64,000 nucleotides of DNA from assembly GCF_030546695.1 (NCBI RefSeq), contig NZ_JAUOTP010000010.1, positions 62,001-126,000 of the forward strand. Reading direction: 5' to 3'. Below, one piece after another: positions 42,123-50,810 of this stretch (position 1 is its first letter; the number at the start of each line of letters is the position of its first letter). The notes under the pieces were generated by a model that made no database searches, was not told where the DNA came from, and saw nothing but the letters and a program-made list of their open reading frames with translations. The DNA is from Sphingomonas natans (GTDB lineage: Bacteria > Pseudomonadota > Alphaproteobacteria > Sphingomonadales > Sphingomonadaceae). A program made the translations under genes and the position numbers.

Positions 42123-42712
42123 GGGTAGAGCAATCCTTCGGTCCAGCCGTCGCCGTCACGCGTGAACAGGCGGCGCTCGTGGAGGCGATGCGCGCGATCC
42201 TGCCAGAATTCGATACGCTCGGGGTTGACGCGATAGCCGCCCCAATGCGGCGGGCGCGGCACCGCGCCGCCCTCGAAGCGCGCGGCCATCTCGTCGAAGC
42301 GCGCCTCGAACGTCTCGCGCGCGTCGAGCGGGCGCGACTGGTCCGAGGCCCAGGCGCCGAGCTGGCTGTCGCGGCCGCGGCTGGCGAAATAGGCGTCGGC
42401 CTCGTCGGCGGCGACGATCGAGACCGGGCCCTCGATCCGCACCTGCCGGCGCAGGGACTTCCAGTGGAACAGCAAGGCGGCGCGCGGCGTGCCCGCCAGC
42501 TCGCCCGCCTTGCGGCTCTGCTGATTCGAATAGAAGACGAAGCCGCGCGCGTCGTGCCCCTTCATCAACACCATCCGCGCCGAGGGCTGGCCATCGGCCC
42601 CGACGGTAGCGAGCGTCATCGCGACGGGATCATTGGGCTCACTGGCCTGCGCCTCGGCGAGCCAGGTTTCGAACAGAGCGTCGGGATCGGTCACTGTCTG
42701 GCGGTCGGTCAT
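42119..42712 (-). CDS. pdxH: Pyridoxamine 5'-phosphate oxidase
   Basis: 197-aa FMN enzyme that oxidises pyridoxine/pyridoxamine phosphate to PLP. It has RMVLMKGHDARGFVFYSN (flavin loop), FHWKSLRRQVRIEGPV and the C-terminal W-x-D-R-x-HR motif FWQDRAHRLHER. All match PdxH. Length is slightly short but complete. It is coupled to phzF by a 4-bp overlap and is divergent from the isovaleryl-CoA dehydrogenase gene. Confidence 0.93.
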   Translation of the reverse strand: MTDRQTVTDPDALFETWLAEAQASEPNDPVAMTLATVGADGQPSARMVLMKGHDARGFVFYSNQQSRKAGELAGTPRAALLFHWKSLRRQVRIEGPVSIVAADEADAYFASRGRDSQLGAWASDQSRPLDARETFEARFDEMAARFEGGAVPRPPHWGGYRVNPERIEFWQDRAHRLHERRLFTRDGDGWTEGLLYP

Positions 42713-42774
42713 GGCGCGGGTCTATAGGGGCGTAAGGCGCTCGCGCGAAGCACCGGAAATTTGGAGAGCAGATA

Positions 42775-43932
42775 GTGGCGGTTGCAGCCCTCGATTTCGC
42801 GTTGGGCGAGGCGGCGGACATGATCCGCGAGACGACCGCGCGCTTCGCCGCCGATCGGATCGCGCCGATCGCCGCGCGGATCGATCGCGACGACGCTTTC
42901 CCGCGCGATCTGTGGCCGCACATGGGCGCGATCGGGCTGCACGGCATCACCGTGGCGGAAGAGGATGGCGGGCTCGGGCTCGGCTATCTCGAGCATGTCA
43001 TTGCCTGTGAGGAAGTGGCGCGCGCCTCGGCCTCGATCGGCCTGTCCTACGGCGCGCACTCCAATCTGTGCATCAACCAGATCCGCCGCTGGGGATCGCC
43101 CGAGCAGAAGGCGCTCTATCTGCCCAAGCTGATCTCGGGCAAGCATGTCGGCAGCCTGGCGATGTCCGAAGCGGGCGCGGGATCGGACGTCGTCTCGATG
43201 ACATTGCGCGCACGGAAGGCCGAGGGCGGGTGGCGGCTCGACGGCACGAAGTTCTGGATCACCAATGCCGGCGAGGCGGACACGCTCGTCGTCTATGCCA
43301 AGACGGATCCGCAAGCGGGATCGAAGGGGATCAGCGTGTTCCTGATCGAGAAGGGCATGGCGGGCTTCGCGATCGGCCAGAAGATCGACAAGATGGGGAT
43401 GCGCGGATCGCCGACCGCCGAGCTCGTGTTCGACGATTGCTTCGTTCCCGATGCCAACGTGATGGGCGAGATCGGCGCGGGCGTGCGGATCCTGATGTCG
43501 GGGCTGGATTATGAGCGCGTCGTGCTTGCGGGCATCCAGCTCGGCATCATGCAGGCGTGCCTCGACGTGGTGCTGCCTTATGTGCGCGAGCGCAAACAGT
43601 TCGGGCAGCCGATCGGCAGCTTCCAGCTGATGCAGGCGAAGGTCGCGGACATGGCGGTCGCGCTCAATTCGTCGCGCGCTTACGTCTATGCGGTGGCGAA
43701 AGCGTGCGATGCGGGGCGGACGACGCGCCACGATGCGGCGGGGGCGATCCTGCTCGCCAGCGAGAATGCGGTGAAGGTCGCCAACGAGGCGGTACAGGCG
43801 CTGGGCGGCGCGGGCTACACGAAGGATTGGCCGGTCGAGCGCTATCTGCGCGACGCGAAACTGCTCGATATCGGCGCGGGCACGAACGAAGTCCGCCGCT
43901 TCCTGATCGGCCGCGAGCTGATCGGCGGATGA
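42775..43932 (+). CDS. ivd: Isovaleryl-CoA dehydrogenase
   Basis: 385-aa FAD-dependent acyl-CoA dehydrogenase of leucine breakdown. It carries AMSEAGAGSDVVSM and FWITNAGEADTLVVYAKT (FAD/substrate). The catalytic base is the Glu in LDYERVVLAG near residue 247, at the position used by isovaleryl-CoA dehydrogenases rather than the C-terminal Glu of medium-chain enzymes. The C-terminal Gly-Thr-Asn-Glu (GAGTNEVRR) is present. Starts at GTG with GGAGAG upstream. Other leucine-pathway genes (mcc, liu) are not in the window. Confidence 0.88.
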   Translation: MAVAALDFALGEAADMIRETTARFAADRIAPIAARIDRDDAFPRDLWPHMGAIGLHGITVAEEDGGLGLGYLEHVIACEEVARASASIGLSYGAHSNLCINQIRRWGSPEQKALYLPKLISGKHVGSLAMSEAGAGSDVVSMTLRARKAEGGWRLDGTKFWITNAGEADTLVVYAKTDPQAGSKGISVFLIEKGMAGFAIGQKIDKMGMRGSPTAELVFDDCFVPDANVMGEIGAGVRILMSGLDYERVVLAGIQLGIMQACLDVVLPYVRERKQFGQPIGSFQLMQAKVADMAVALNSSRAYVYAVAKACDAGRTTRHDAAGAILLASENAVKVANEAVQALGGAGYTKDWPVERYLRDAKLLDIGAGTNEVRRFLIGRELIGG

Positions 43933-43936
43933 GCGC

Positions 43937-44272
43937 TCAGCGCCCCACGAACAGGAACGCGACCGCGCCCATGATGCACAGGAAGGCGGCGGCGTGGCGC
44001 CAGTGGAGTGGCTCGCCGAGCACGAGCACCATGAAGCCGCCGAAGACGATCAGGGCGAGCGCCTCCTGCACGATCTTGAGCTGCCCGGCCGACCAGCCCG
44101 ACGCGAAGCCGATCCGGTTGGCGGGGACCGCGAAGCAATATTCGACGAAGGCGATGCCCCAACTGATCAGGATCACAAGCGCCAGCGGCTTGTTCATTCC
44201 GCCCTTCAGGTGCCAGTACCAGGCGGTGGTCATGAACAGGTTCGAGACGAGGAGGAGCAGGATCGTCGGCAT
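43937..44272 (-). CDS. DMT superfamily small membrane protein (DUF486)
   Basis: 111-aa protein with four predicted membrane helices (MPTILLLLVSNLFMTTAWYWHLKG, then three further hydrophobic segments). WGIAFVEYCFAVPANRIG is the DUF486 signature. The family is related to small multidrug-resistance proteins but its cargo is unknown. It converges on ivd with a 4-bp gap between the stops. Confidence 0.85.
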   Translation of the reverse strand: MPTILLLLVSNLFMTTAWYWHLKGGMNKPLALVILISWGIAFVEYCFAVPANRIGFASGWSAGQLKIVQEALALIVFGGFMVLVLGEPLHWRHAAAFLCIMGAVAFLFVGR

Positions 44273-44371
44273 GGAGCGGCTTTAGCGGCCGACCGCCCGT
44301 GCCGCCAATGGCTTCCCTCCGGCACGTGCGTCCCATAGCCTGACCGTCTTTCGACGGAGGATATATTCGCC

Positions 44372-44803
44372 ATGCTGCTCTCCTTGTTCGCCGCCGCCGC
44401 GCTGACCGCCGCTGATCGCGCCGCGGTGCTCGCGCCCGTCGAGGCGACCTTCGCCGCATTGGCCGCGCACAACGGCCAGGCGATCCTCGCGCAGACGTGG
44501 GGCACGGGCGGCGCGACCGTCGCGACCGAGAAGGAGGACGGGACGCGATCGGTGCGTCAGCTGAGCTGGGCGCAGTTCGCGGAGGCGATCAAGCCCGCGC
44601 CAGAGACGTATGAGGAAAAGCTCGGCGACACGATCCTGCGCGTCGATGGCGATATCGCGATGGTCTGGGGGCGGTACACGTTCCGCATCGACGGCAAGGT
44701 CCACCATTGCGGCATCGACCATTTTCAGCTGACCCGGATTTCCGGCCAGTGGAAGATCACGAACCTCAGCTGGTCGACGCGGACGACGGGGTGCGGCGCC
44801 TGA
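44372..44803 (+). CDS. NTF2-like (SnoaL/DUF4440) exported protein
   Basis: 143-aa protein with a hydrophobic signal-like start (MLLSLFAAAALTAADRA) and an NTF2-like cone fold: helix with LAAHNGQAILAQTW, later strands GDIAMVWGRYTFRIDGKVHHCGIDHFQLTRISGQWKITNLSWS. It probably binds a small ligand or acts as an enzyme subunit; no catalytic assignment can be made. It converges on a FAD enzyme gene 2 bp away. Confidence 0.75.
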   Translation: MLLSLFAAAALTAADRAAVLAPVEATFAALAAHNGQAILAQTWGTGGATVATEKEDGTRSVRQLSWAQFAEAIKPAPETYEEKLGDTILRVDGDIAMVWGRYTFRIDGKVHHCGIDHFQLTRISGQWKITNLSWSTRTTGCGA

Positions 44804-44805
44804 GA

Positions 44806-45942
44806 TCAGGCGAAGAGCCGGTCGGGCATCACCTGCTCCGGACGCACGCCGAACGCTGCCAGTTGCTCCGGCCACGCATCGCCGAACAGCAAGGCCTCTG
44901 CCGCGAGCGCCATCGCCGGCGCGGTCTGGAGGCCGTAACCGCCCTGCCCCGCCAGCCAGAAGAAGCCCGGCGCATCGGGCGCGAAGCCCGCGGTCGGCAC
45001 CTTGTCGGCGGTGAAGGTGCGCAGCCCCGCCCATTTCGTCTTCACGCGGCCGACTTCGAGGGTCGTCGCCTCCTCCACGCGCCACGCCGCGAGCGCGACG
45101 TCATAATCCTCGGGCTGTGCGTCAGTCGGCTCGGTCGGGGTCACGTCCATCGGCGAGGCGAGCAGCCGCCCGGCATCGGGCAGCATGTAGAAGCCCTCGT
45201 CGCCCGCCGTCTTGGTGAAGGGCCAGGCCGCTATGTCGAGCCCCGGCGGCGGATCGAAGCCGATAATCGTGCGCCGCATCGGCTGGAGCCCGAGCGGGCG
45301 CACGCCCGCGTCGATCGCGATCGCATCCGCCCACGCGCCGCCGGCATTGACGACGATCCCGGCGGAGAGGCTTTCACCGGCCGTCTCGACGATCCAGCGC
45401 GCTCCGTCGCGCCGCACGGCGATCGCGCCGGCGTCGGTAACGACCTCGCCGCCGCCTGCGCGCACCGCTCTCGCATAGGCCTGGAGCAGCAGATCGCTGT
45501 CCAGCTTGCGCCCGCTCGTGTCGAGCAATCCCTCGACGATGCCGTCTGCGCCCGTCTTCAGCACGGGGACGATGTCGCGCATCTCGGCGGGGCCGACGCG
45601 CGTGATCGTATCGGTGAAGCGCGCCATCTCGCCTTCCAGCGCGCGCAGTTCGCCGAGCAGTTCTGCGGTGGCGATGAACAAGGCCGGCTTGGCGAGCGAC
45701 AGCGCGCCTTCGACGAATCTCTCCGGCGGCGCCTCGAAGAAGGGTCGGCTGGCCGCGGTCATCCCGCGCACGGTCGCGTCGCCGATGCCGTAATGGCAGA
45801 AGGTCGCGCTGCGCCCCGACGAATGATAGCCGAGCGCGCTCTCGCGTTCGATCACCACCACCCGCGCGCGCTTGCCGAAGCGCATCGCCGCCGAAAGCCC
45901 GGCGATCCCGCCGCCGATCACCACGATATCCGTTTGCCGCAT
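44806..45942 (-). CDS. FAD-dependent D-amino-acid-oxidase-like oxidoreductase
   Basis: 378-aa flavoprotein with an N-terminal dinucleotide fold (IVVIGGGIAGLSAAMRFG) and YHSSGRSATFCHYGIG near residue 40, which resembles the FAD-linking loop of D-arginine dehydrogenase-type enzymes. The middle has PMRRTIIGFDPP and the C-terminal WLAGQGGYGLQTAPAMA, as in the DAO superfamily. Probably oxidises a D-amino acid or glycine-like amine. The start at 45942 begins the FAD motif; the longer frame extends past the tRNA gene and is rejected. Confidence 0.85.
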   Translation of the reverse strand: MRQTDIVVIGGGIAGLSAAMRFGKRARVVVIERESALGYHSSGRSATFCHYGIGDATVRGMTAASRPFFEAPPERFVEGALSLAKPALFIATAELLGELRALEGEMARFTDTITRVGPAEMRDIVPVLKTGADGIVEGLLDTSGRKLDSDLLLQAYARAVRAGGGEVVTDAGAIAVRRDGARWIVETAGESLSAGIVVNAGGAWADAIAIDAGVRPLGLQPMRRTIIGFDPPPGLDIAAWPFTKTAGDEGFYMLPDAGRLLASPMDVTPTEPTDAQPEDYDVALAAWRVEEATTLEVGRVKTKWAGLRTFTADKVPTAGFAPDAPGFFWLAGQGGYGLQTAPAMALAAEALLFGDAWPEQLAAFGVRPEQVMPDRLFA

Positions 45943-46064
45943 GCCCCACCTTAAGCACGGGCCGTGCCGCTTGCCAGCCGCGCAGGGGGCGGCTAATTCG
46001 CAACTCTCCTGGGCTGGCCGTTGGAATATGGGCGGTCGAGGATTATCGCGGAATCCGCCGATCC

Positions 46065-46138
46065 GCGGGTGTAGCTCAATGGTAGAGCAGAAGCTTCCCA
46101 AGCTTACGACGAGGGTTCGATTCCCTTCACCCGCTCCA
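46065..46138 (+). tRNA. tRNA-Gly (anticodon CCC)
   Basis: 74-nt cloverleaf: acceptor GCGGGTG pairs with CACCCGC, D-arm GCTC-AATGGTA-GAGC, anticodon loop TTCCCAA (anticodon CCC, reading GGG), T-arm GAGGG-TTCGATT-CCCTT and an encoded 3' CCA. The outermost anticodon-stem pair (27-43) is a G-A mismatch. It lies between the divergent FAD oxidoreductase and sppA genes. No integrated element or attachment-site repeat is seen at its 3' end. Confidence 0.97.
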
Positions 46139-46182
46139 CTATCCCGGTGGACGGCTGCGACGCTCGCGATGCGGAGACAGCG

Positions 46183-48063
46183 ATGCGCGTCGTGAAGGGC
46201 TTCTGGCGGCTGCTCGTGGGGATCAAGGACGCGCTCGTCCTGCTCCTGCTCCTGCTGTTCTTCGCAGCTTTGTTCGCGGCGCTCTCGGTACGCCCCAACC
46301 CCGCAATCCCGACCTCCGGCGCACTCGTGCTGAAGCTGGACGGGACGATCGTCGAGCAGCCCGCCGATGCCGATCCGCTTGCCGTGCTCTCGGGCAATGG
46401 TCCTGCGACGCGCGAATATCGGCTGCGCGACGTGGTCCGCGCACTGCGCGTCGCCTCGACCGACGCGAACGTGAAGGCGGTGGTGCTCGATCTCGATCGC
46501 TTCGCGGGCGGCGGGCAGGCCGCGCTTGCCGAGACGGGCGAGGCGATTGATGCGGTGCGCCGCGGCGGCAAGCCCGTGCTCGTCTATGCGACCGGCTATG
46601 CCGATGACGGCTACCAGCTCGCCGCGCATGCCAGCGAAGTGTGGCTCAATCCGCTCGGCGCGGTGTTCCTCGCCGGCCGGGGCGGCTCGCAACTTTACTA
46701 TAAGGGCCTGCTCGACAAGATCGGCGTGACCGCGCACCTCTATCGCGTCGGCCGCTTCAAGTCGGCTGGCGAGCCTTATATCCGCGCCGACCAATCGCCC
46801 GAGGCGAAGCAGGCCAACCAGGCGCTGGCCGACAGTCTGTGGGCGCGCTGGGGCGAGGAAGTCTCGAAGGCGCGGCCCAAGGCGAAGCTGGCGGCCTACA
46901 TTTCCGATCCGGCAGGTTCGCTGGAACGCGCGGGCAACGATACGGGCAAGGCCGCGACCGATGCCGGGCTTGTCGACCAATTGGGCGACCGCATCGCGTT
47001 CGGCCGGCGCGTCGCGGCGATCGCGGGTGCGGCCACGACCAACCGGCCCGGCGACTATCAGGCTCTGCCGCTCGATCGCTACCTCGCCGCGCATCCGGAA
47101 AGCGCGGCGGGCCGCGTCGGCGTGCTGACGATCGCCGGCGAGATCGTCGATGGCGAGCGCGGTCCGGGCACGGCGGGCGGCGAGACGATCGCCCGGCTGC
47201 TGACCGACGAGCTCGGCAAGAAGCGCATCAAGGCGCTCGTTATTCGCGTCGATTCGCCTGGTGGATCGGTGACCGGTTCCGAGCGGATCCGCAGCGCGAT
47301 CCTCGAGGCGAAGGCGCAAGGCCTGCCGATCATCGTCTCGATGGGCTCGGTCGCGGCCTCGGGCGGCTATTGGGTATCGACCCCGGGCCAGGCGGTGTTC
47401 GCGGACCCTGCGACGATCACCGGATCGATCGGCGTGTTCGCGCTGATCCCGACCTTCGAGGGTGCGCTCGCCAAAATCGGACTGTCGGCCGACGGGGTCG
47501 CGACGACGCCGCTCTCGGGCCAGCCCGACGTCTTGCGCGGCACCTCGCCCACGGTCGACCGGCTGATCCAGGGCAGCATCACGAGCACCTATGCGCGCTT
47601 CATGAACATCGTCGGCGCGGCGCGGCACATGACGCCGCAACATGTCGACGAGATCGGCCAGGGCCATGTCTGGGCGGGCGGCACCGCGCGCCAGCTGGGG
47701 CTGGTCGATCGCTTCGGCGGGATCGACGACGCGATCGCCTTCGCCGCCTCCGCTGCGAAGCTGAGCGGCGCGGATGCACGCCCGCGCTGGATCGAGCGCG
47801 AGCCCAATCCGTACAAGGCGCTGCTGCGCGACTGGACCGAGCGCAAGCCCGAGGGCGACGCCGATGCGGTGGTCGATCCGCTCGCGCGCATCGCCCGCGC
47901 GCCGCAGACCGCAGCACTGCGCGCGCTGACCGATGCGAGCGCGATCCTGTCCGGCCCGGTCGTGCAGGTCCGCTGCCTCGAATGCGGCGGCGCGACCACC
48001 CCGCCCGATCCTGCCGCGGTCCGCGCCCTGTTGCCGGGGCTGCTGGCGCGCCTCGGCCGCTAG
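46183..48063 (+). CDS. sppA: Signal peptide peptidase SppA, long form
   Basis: 626-aa inner-membrane protease that cleaves leftover signal peptides. An N-terminal membrane anchor (about residues 15-40, ALVLLLLLLFFAALFAALS) precedes tandem SppA domains. The catalytic Lys is in GRFKSAGEPY near residue 193 and the Ser in SVAASGGYW near residue 393, as in E. coli-type 67-kDa SppA, where the two sites come from different halves. GGAG 7 bp upstream supports the ATG at 46183. It is followed after 1 bp by an Rrf2 regulator gene. Confidence 0.93.
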   Translation: MRVVKGFWRLLVGIKDALVLLLLLLFFAALFAALSVRPNPAIPTSGALVLKLDGTIVEQPADADPLAVLSGNGPATREYRLRDVVRALRVASTDANVKAVVLDLDRFAGGGQAALAETGEAIDAVRRGGKPVLVYATGYADDGYQLAAHASEVWLNPLGAVFLAGRGGSQLYYKGLLDKIGVTAHLYRVGRFKSAGEPYIRADQSPEAKQANQALADSLWARWGEEVSKARPKAKLAAYISDPAGSLERAGNDTGKAATDAGLVDQLGDRIAFGRRVAAIAGAATTNRPGDYQALPLDRYLAAHPESAAGRVGVLTIAGEIVDGERGPGTAGGETIARLLTDELGKKRIKALVIRVDSPGGSVTGSERIRSAILEAKAQGLPIIVSMGSVAASGGYWVSTPGQAVFADPATITGSIGVFALIPTFEGALAKIGLSADGVATTPLSGQPDVLRGTSPTVDRLIQGSITSTYARFMNIVGAARHMTPQHVDEIGQGHVWAGGTARQLGLVDRFGGIDDAIAFAASAAKLSGADARPRWIEREPNPYKALLRDWTERKPEGDADAVVDPLARIARAPQTAALRALTDASAILSGPVVQVRCLECGGATTPPDPAAVRALLPGLLARLGR

Positions 48064-48064
48064 G

Positions 48065-48514
48065 ATGCTGTCGCAGCACAGCCGCTATGCGCTGAAGGCA
48101 TTGCTGCATCTGGCGTCGTGCAATCGGGTCGGGCCGCAGCCGATCGTCTCGATCGCGGCCGAGGCGAACGTGCCGCGCAAATTCCTCGAAGCGATCTTCG
48201 TCGACCTCAAGCGAAACGGATTCGTCAACAGCACGCGCGGACCGCGCGGCGGCTATGTGCTGACGCGTCCGCCGGCCGAGATCACCTTCGGGCAGGTCAT
48301 CCGATCGATCGAGGGGCCGCTCGCGCTGATCGGCTGCGCGAGCCAGAAATTCTACCGGCCCTGCCGCGACTGTCCCGACGAGGGCGCCTGCGCGCTGCGG
48401 CGGGTAATGATGGAGGCGCGCGAGCAGCTCGTCTCGGTGCTCGACAACCGCACGCTGGCCGATGCGACGAGCGACGATTTCTGCGTGGTGCCGGAACTCG
48501 CCCCGGCGGAATGA
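48065..48514 (+). CDS. Rrf2 family transcriptional regulator
   Basis: 149-aa winged-helix regulator starting MLSQHSRYALKALLHLA. The HTH lies in VSIAAEANVPRKFLEAIFVDLKRNGFV with the wing STRGPRGGYVL. A Cys-rich stretch (GCASQKFYRPCRDCPDEGACAL) has four Cys residues, of which three could hold an iron-sulfur cluster as in IscR or NsrR. It starts 1 bp after the sppA stop, so the two share a transcript. Sensing of redox, NO or iron is possible; targets unknown. Confidence 0.85.
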   Translation: MLSQHSRYALKALLHLASCNRVGPQPIVSIAAEANVPRKFLEAIFVDLKRNGFVNSTRGPRGGYVLTRPPAEITFGQVIRSIEGPLALIGCASQKFYRPCRDCPDEGACALRRVMMEAREQLVSVLDNRTLADATSDDFCVVPELAPAE

Positions 48515-48593
48515 TTAGCCGGCAGCCGCGAAGAAACGTAGATTAGTAACGCTCGCGGCTCTAGCAACGATCCTTCGTCGTCGAGGACCGATC

Positions 48594-49070
48594 TTGCGCC
48601 CACACGCCCCGCTGGAACTGCATCATAGCTGGCCCTTGTTCGAGCAGGACCAGCGCTTCGATCTCGGATTGATGTGCGAGCCCAGGGCGTTCGAACGCGC
48701 TTTCTCGCCGATCAGCCGGAGCGATCGCGACGCGGTCGTCCGCGAGGGCATGGGGCAATGGTCCTGCGACCTGACCGACAATAGTCTAACCTGGTCGGAT
48801 CAGGTTTTCGACCTGTTCGGGCTACCGCGAGGCGCCAAGCTTACGCGCGCCGAGACGGTCGGCTATTATGGCGAGGGATCGCGCGCGGCGATGGAGAAGT
48901 TGCGGGCTTATGCGATCCGCCACAGGCGCGGCTTCATCCTCGATGCCGCAATCCGCGGCGCGGACGGCCGCCCCAAATGGATGCGGCTCATCGCCGCTCC
49001 CGTCTGCACCGGCCCGCGCGTCACCGCGCTGCAGGGGCTCAAGCTGGACGTGTCCGAAACCTATCGCTGA
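48594..49070 (+). CDS. PAS domain protein
   Basis: 158-aa protein with one PAS fold: ITGxxx-like start around GMGQWSCDLTDNSLTWSDQVFDLFGLPRG, then the C-terminal PAC part GRPKWMRLIAAPVCTGPRVTALQGLKLDVSE. No kinase, GGDEF or HTH domain is attached, so it may sense a ligand and act through a partner. TTG 48594 with GAGGA upstream is used as the start; internal Met codons (for example near residue 27) are possible. It converges on an M28 peptidase gene. Confidence 0.75.
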   Translation: MRPHAPLELHHSWPLFEQDQRFDLGLMCEPRAFERAFSPISRSDRDAVVREGMGQWSCDLTDNSLTWSDQVFDLFGLPRGAKLTRAETVGYYGEGSRAAMEKLRAYAIRHRRGFILDAAIRGADGRPKWMRLIAAPVCTGPRVTALQGLKLDVSETYR

Positions 49071-49076
49071 AGCTCG

Positions 49077-50654
49077 TCAGGGCCTCACGAACTTCTTGAA
49101 CGCGCTGTCCGCATTCCAGGTCGGGCGCGCAGGGCCGTTGGCGACGCGCAGCGCCATCTCCGCGACGAAATCGTTGAGCTTGACCGCTTCTTCCTTCTCG
49201 ACCGGCTGATCCACATCGTCGGACGGCGAATGGTAGCGGACCGCGCGCCATTCCTTCTCGATCGCCTCCTGCGGCGTGCCGCGCGCGAAGCCGAACTTGA
49301 ACGCGACCGCGGGTATGCCCTGGCGGATGAAGCTGAACTGGTCGGAGCGGGTGAAGCTGTTCCGGTCCGGCAGTGGATCGGGCACGAGCGGCAGCCCCTG
49401 CGCGACGCTGACCGCCTTGGCGACCTCGCCGAGGCTGCTCTCCTCGGCGCCGAGGACGAGCACGGTCTCCAGCGGCCACAAGGGCAGCGGCATATCGAAA
49501 TTGAGATCGGCGACGATCGACTTGGCCGGCACGGTCGGGCGGCTGGCGAAGTAGCGCGAGCCGAGCAGGCCCTTCTCCTCGGCGGTGACGAACAGGAACA
49601 GGATCGAGCGCTTGGGTTTGGCGCCCTCGGCCTTCAGCTTGGCGGCGATCTCCAGCACGGTAGCGACGCCCGAGGCATCGTCCATCGCGCCATTGTAGAT
49701 CGTGTCGCCCTTGATCGGCTCGCCGACGCCGAGCCCGTCGAGATGCGCGGAGACGACGACATTCTCCGACCTCAGCGCCGGATCGGAGCCGGGCATCCGC
49801 GCGACGACATTGGCCGACATCACGTCGCGGCGCTGCGCGGCGACCTTGACCTTCAGGCGCTGCGCCAGATCGAAGCCGGCGACGGGCTTCGAGGCGTCGG
49901 CGAGCGCCGCGACCTCTTCGAACCTATGACCCGAGCCCTTGAACAGCAGCTCCGATTTGGCCGTGTCGAACATCGCCGAGAAGAAGGGCGTCTTGATGTC
50001 GCGCAGCGCCGGATCGGCCAGGAACATCGCCGGTTGCGACGCGACGAGCATCCGCCGCGGCCAAGGAATCTCGATTTGCTTGGGCGGGGTCAAGGCGATG
50101 ATCCCGAGCGCGCCCTTCTCCGCCAGATATCTGGTCCGCTCGGACCGCGCATTCGACTTGAGCGCGCCGGAGATGGTGGAGGGGCCGCCGGCGATGACGA
50201 CGACGATCTTGCCCTTCACGTCGAGCCCGGCGAAATCGTCATGCTTGGCCTCGGGGATGCGCAAGCCATAACCCGCAAACACCAGAGGCGCGTCGATCGC
50301 CTCGCGTGCGGCGCCACCGCCCCCCGACACGATCATTGCATCGGGCACGCCGATCGGCACCGATCCGTCCGGTCCTTCCAGCGACGCCTTGGTCTCCGCG
50401 CCGAGGATCCTCTGCTCGGTGAAGGCGACGGGCTGGAGGAAGCCGTTGACGCCGGCGGGCTCGAGCCCCAGCGCCTTGAGCTTGCCGATCACATAATCGG
50501 CGGCGCGCAGATGATCGGGCGATCCGGTGATCCGGCCCTTCATGTCATCGGCGGCGAGCACCTGGACATGCGCCCACCATTGCTCGCCCCGCGTCGCGGA
50601 CACGCCCGCGGTGGCAGCAAGCAAGGAAGCGGCAAGAGCGAGGGTGCGGCGCAT
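49077..50654 (-). CDS. M28 family zinc peptidase
   Basis: 525-aa exported aminopeptidase. The signal peptide is MRRTLALAASLLAATAGVSA. A PA-type insert in the middle is followed by the di-zinc M28 domain: VSAHLDGLG, NGAMDDASGVATVLE, FVTAEEKGLLGS (catalytic Glu plus ligand Glu) and NFDMPLP. These match PgpS/aminopeptidase Y-type enzymes that release N-terminal amino acids from peptides in the periplasm. The start at 50654 begins the signal peptide; the longer frame to 51680 runs antisense to another gene. Confidence 0.9.
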   Translation of the reverse strand: MRRTLALAASLLAATAGVSATRGEQWWAHVQVLAADDMKGRITGSPDHLRAADYVIGKLKALGLEPAGVNGFLQPVAFTEQRILGAETKASLEGPDGSVPIGVPDAMIVSGGGGAAREAIDAPLVFAGYGLRIPEAKHDDFAGLDVKGKIVVVIAGGPSTISGALKSNARSERTRYLAEKGALGIIALTPPKQIEIPWPRRMLVASQPAMFLADPALRDIKTPFFSAMFDTAKSELLFKGSGHRFEEVAALADASKPVAGFDLAQRLKVKVAAQRRDVMSANVVARMPGSDPALRSENVVVSAHLDGLGVGEPIKGDTIYNGAMDDASGVATVLEIAAKLKAEGAKPKRSILFLFVTAEEKGLLGSRYFASRPTVPAKSIVADLNFDMPLPLWPLETVLVLGAEESSLGEVAKAVSVAQGLPLVPDPLPDRNSFTRSDQFSFIRQGIPAVAFKFGFARGTPQEAIEKEWRAVRYHSPSDDVDQPVEKEEAVKLNDFVAEMALRVANGPARPTWNADSAFKKFVRP

Positions 50655-50810
50655 GGGGTCTCCGGAAGATCGAGCGGCGCGAGGATGGCCGAGGGGGGCG
50701 GCCAAGGGAAGGCCCCCTTGCCGAGGAACATGCTTTTCCGCGTGACGATCGATCGGCGGACATGCCACGCTTGCCGGAGACGACCGCATTCCCGCCGGAG
50801 CAGCCTGTTC

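Noticed and set aside
46065-46138. Integration site at the tRNA-Gly 3' end
   Set aside because: No repeated tRNA end or integrase gene seen in the window.
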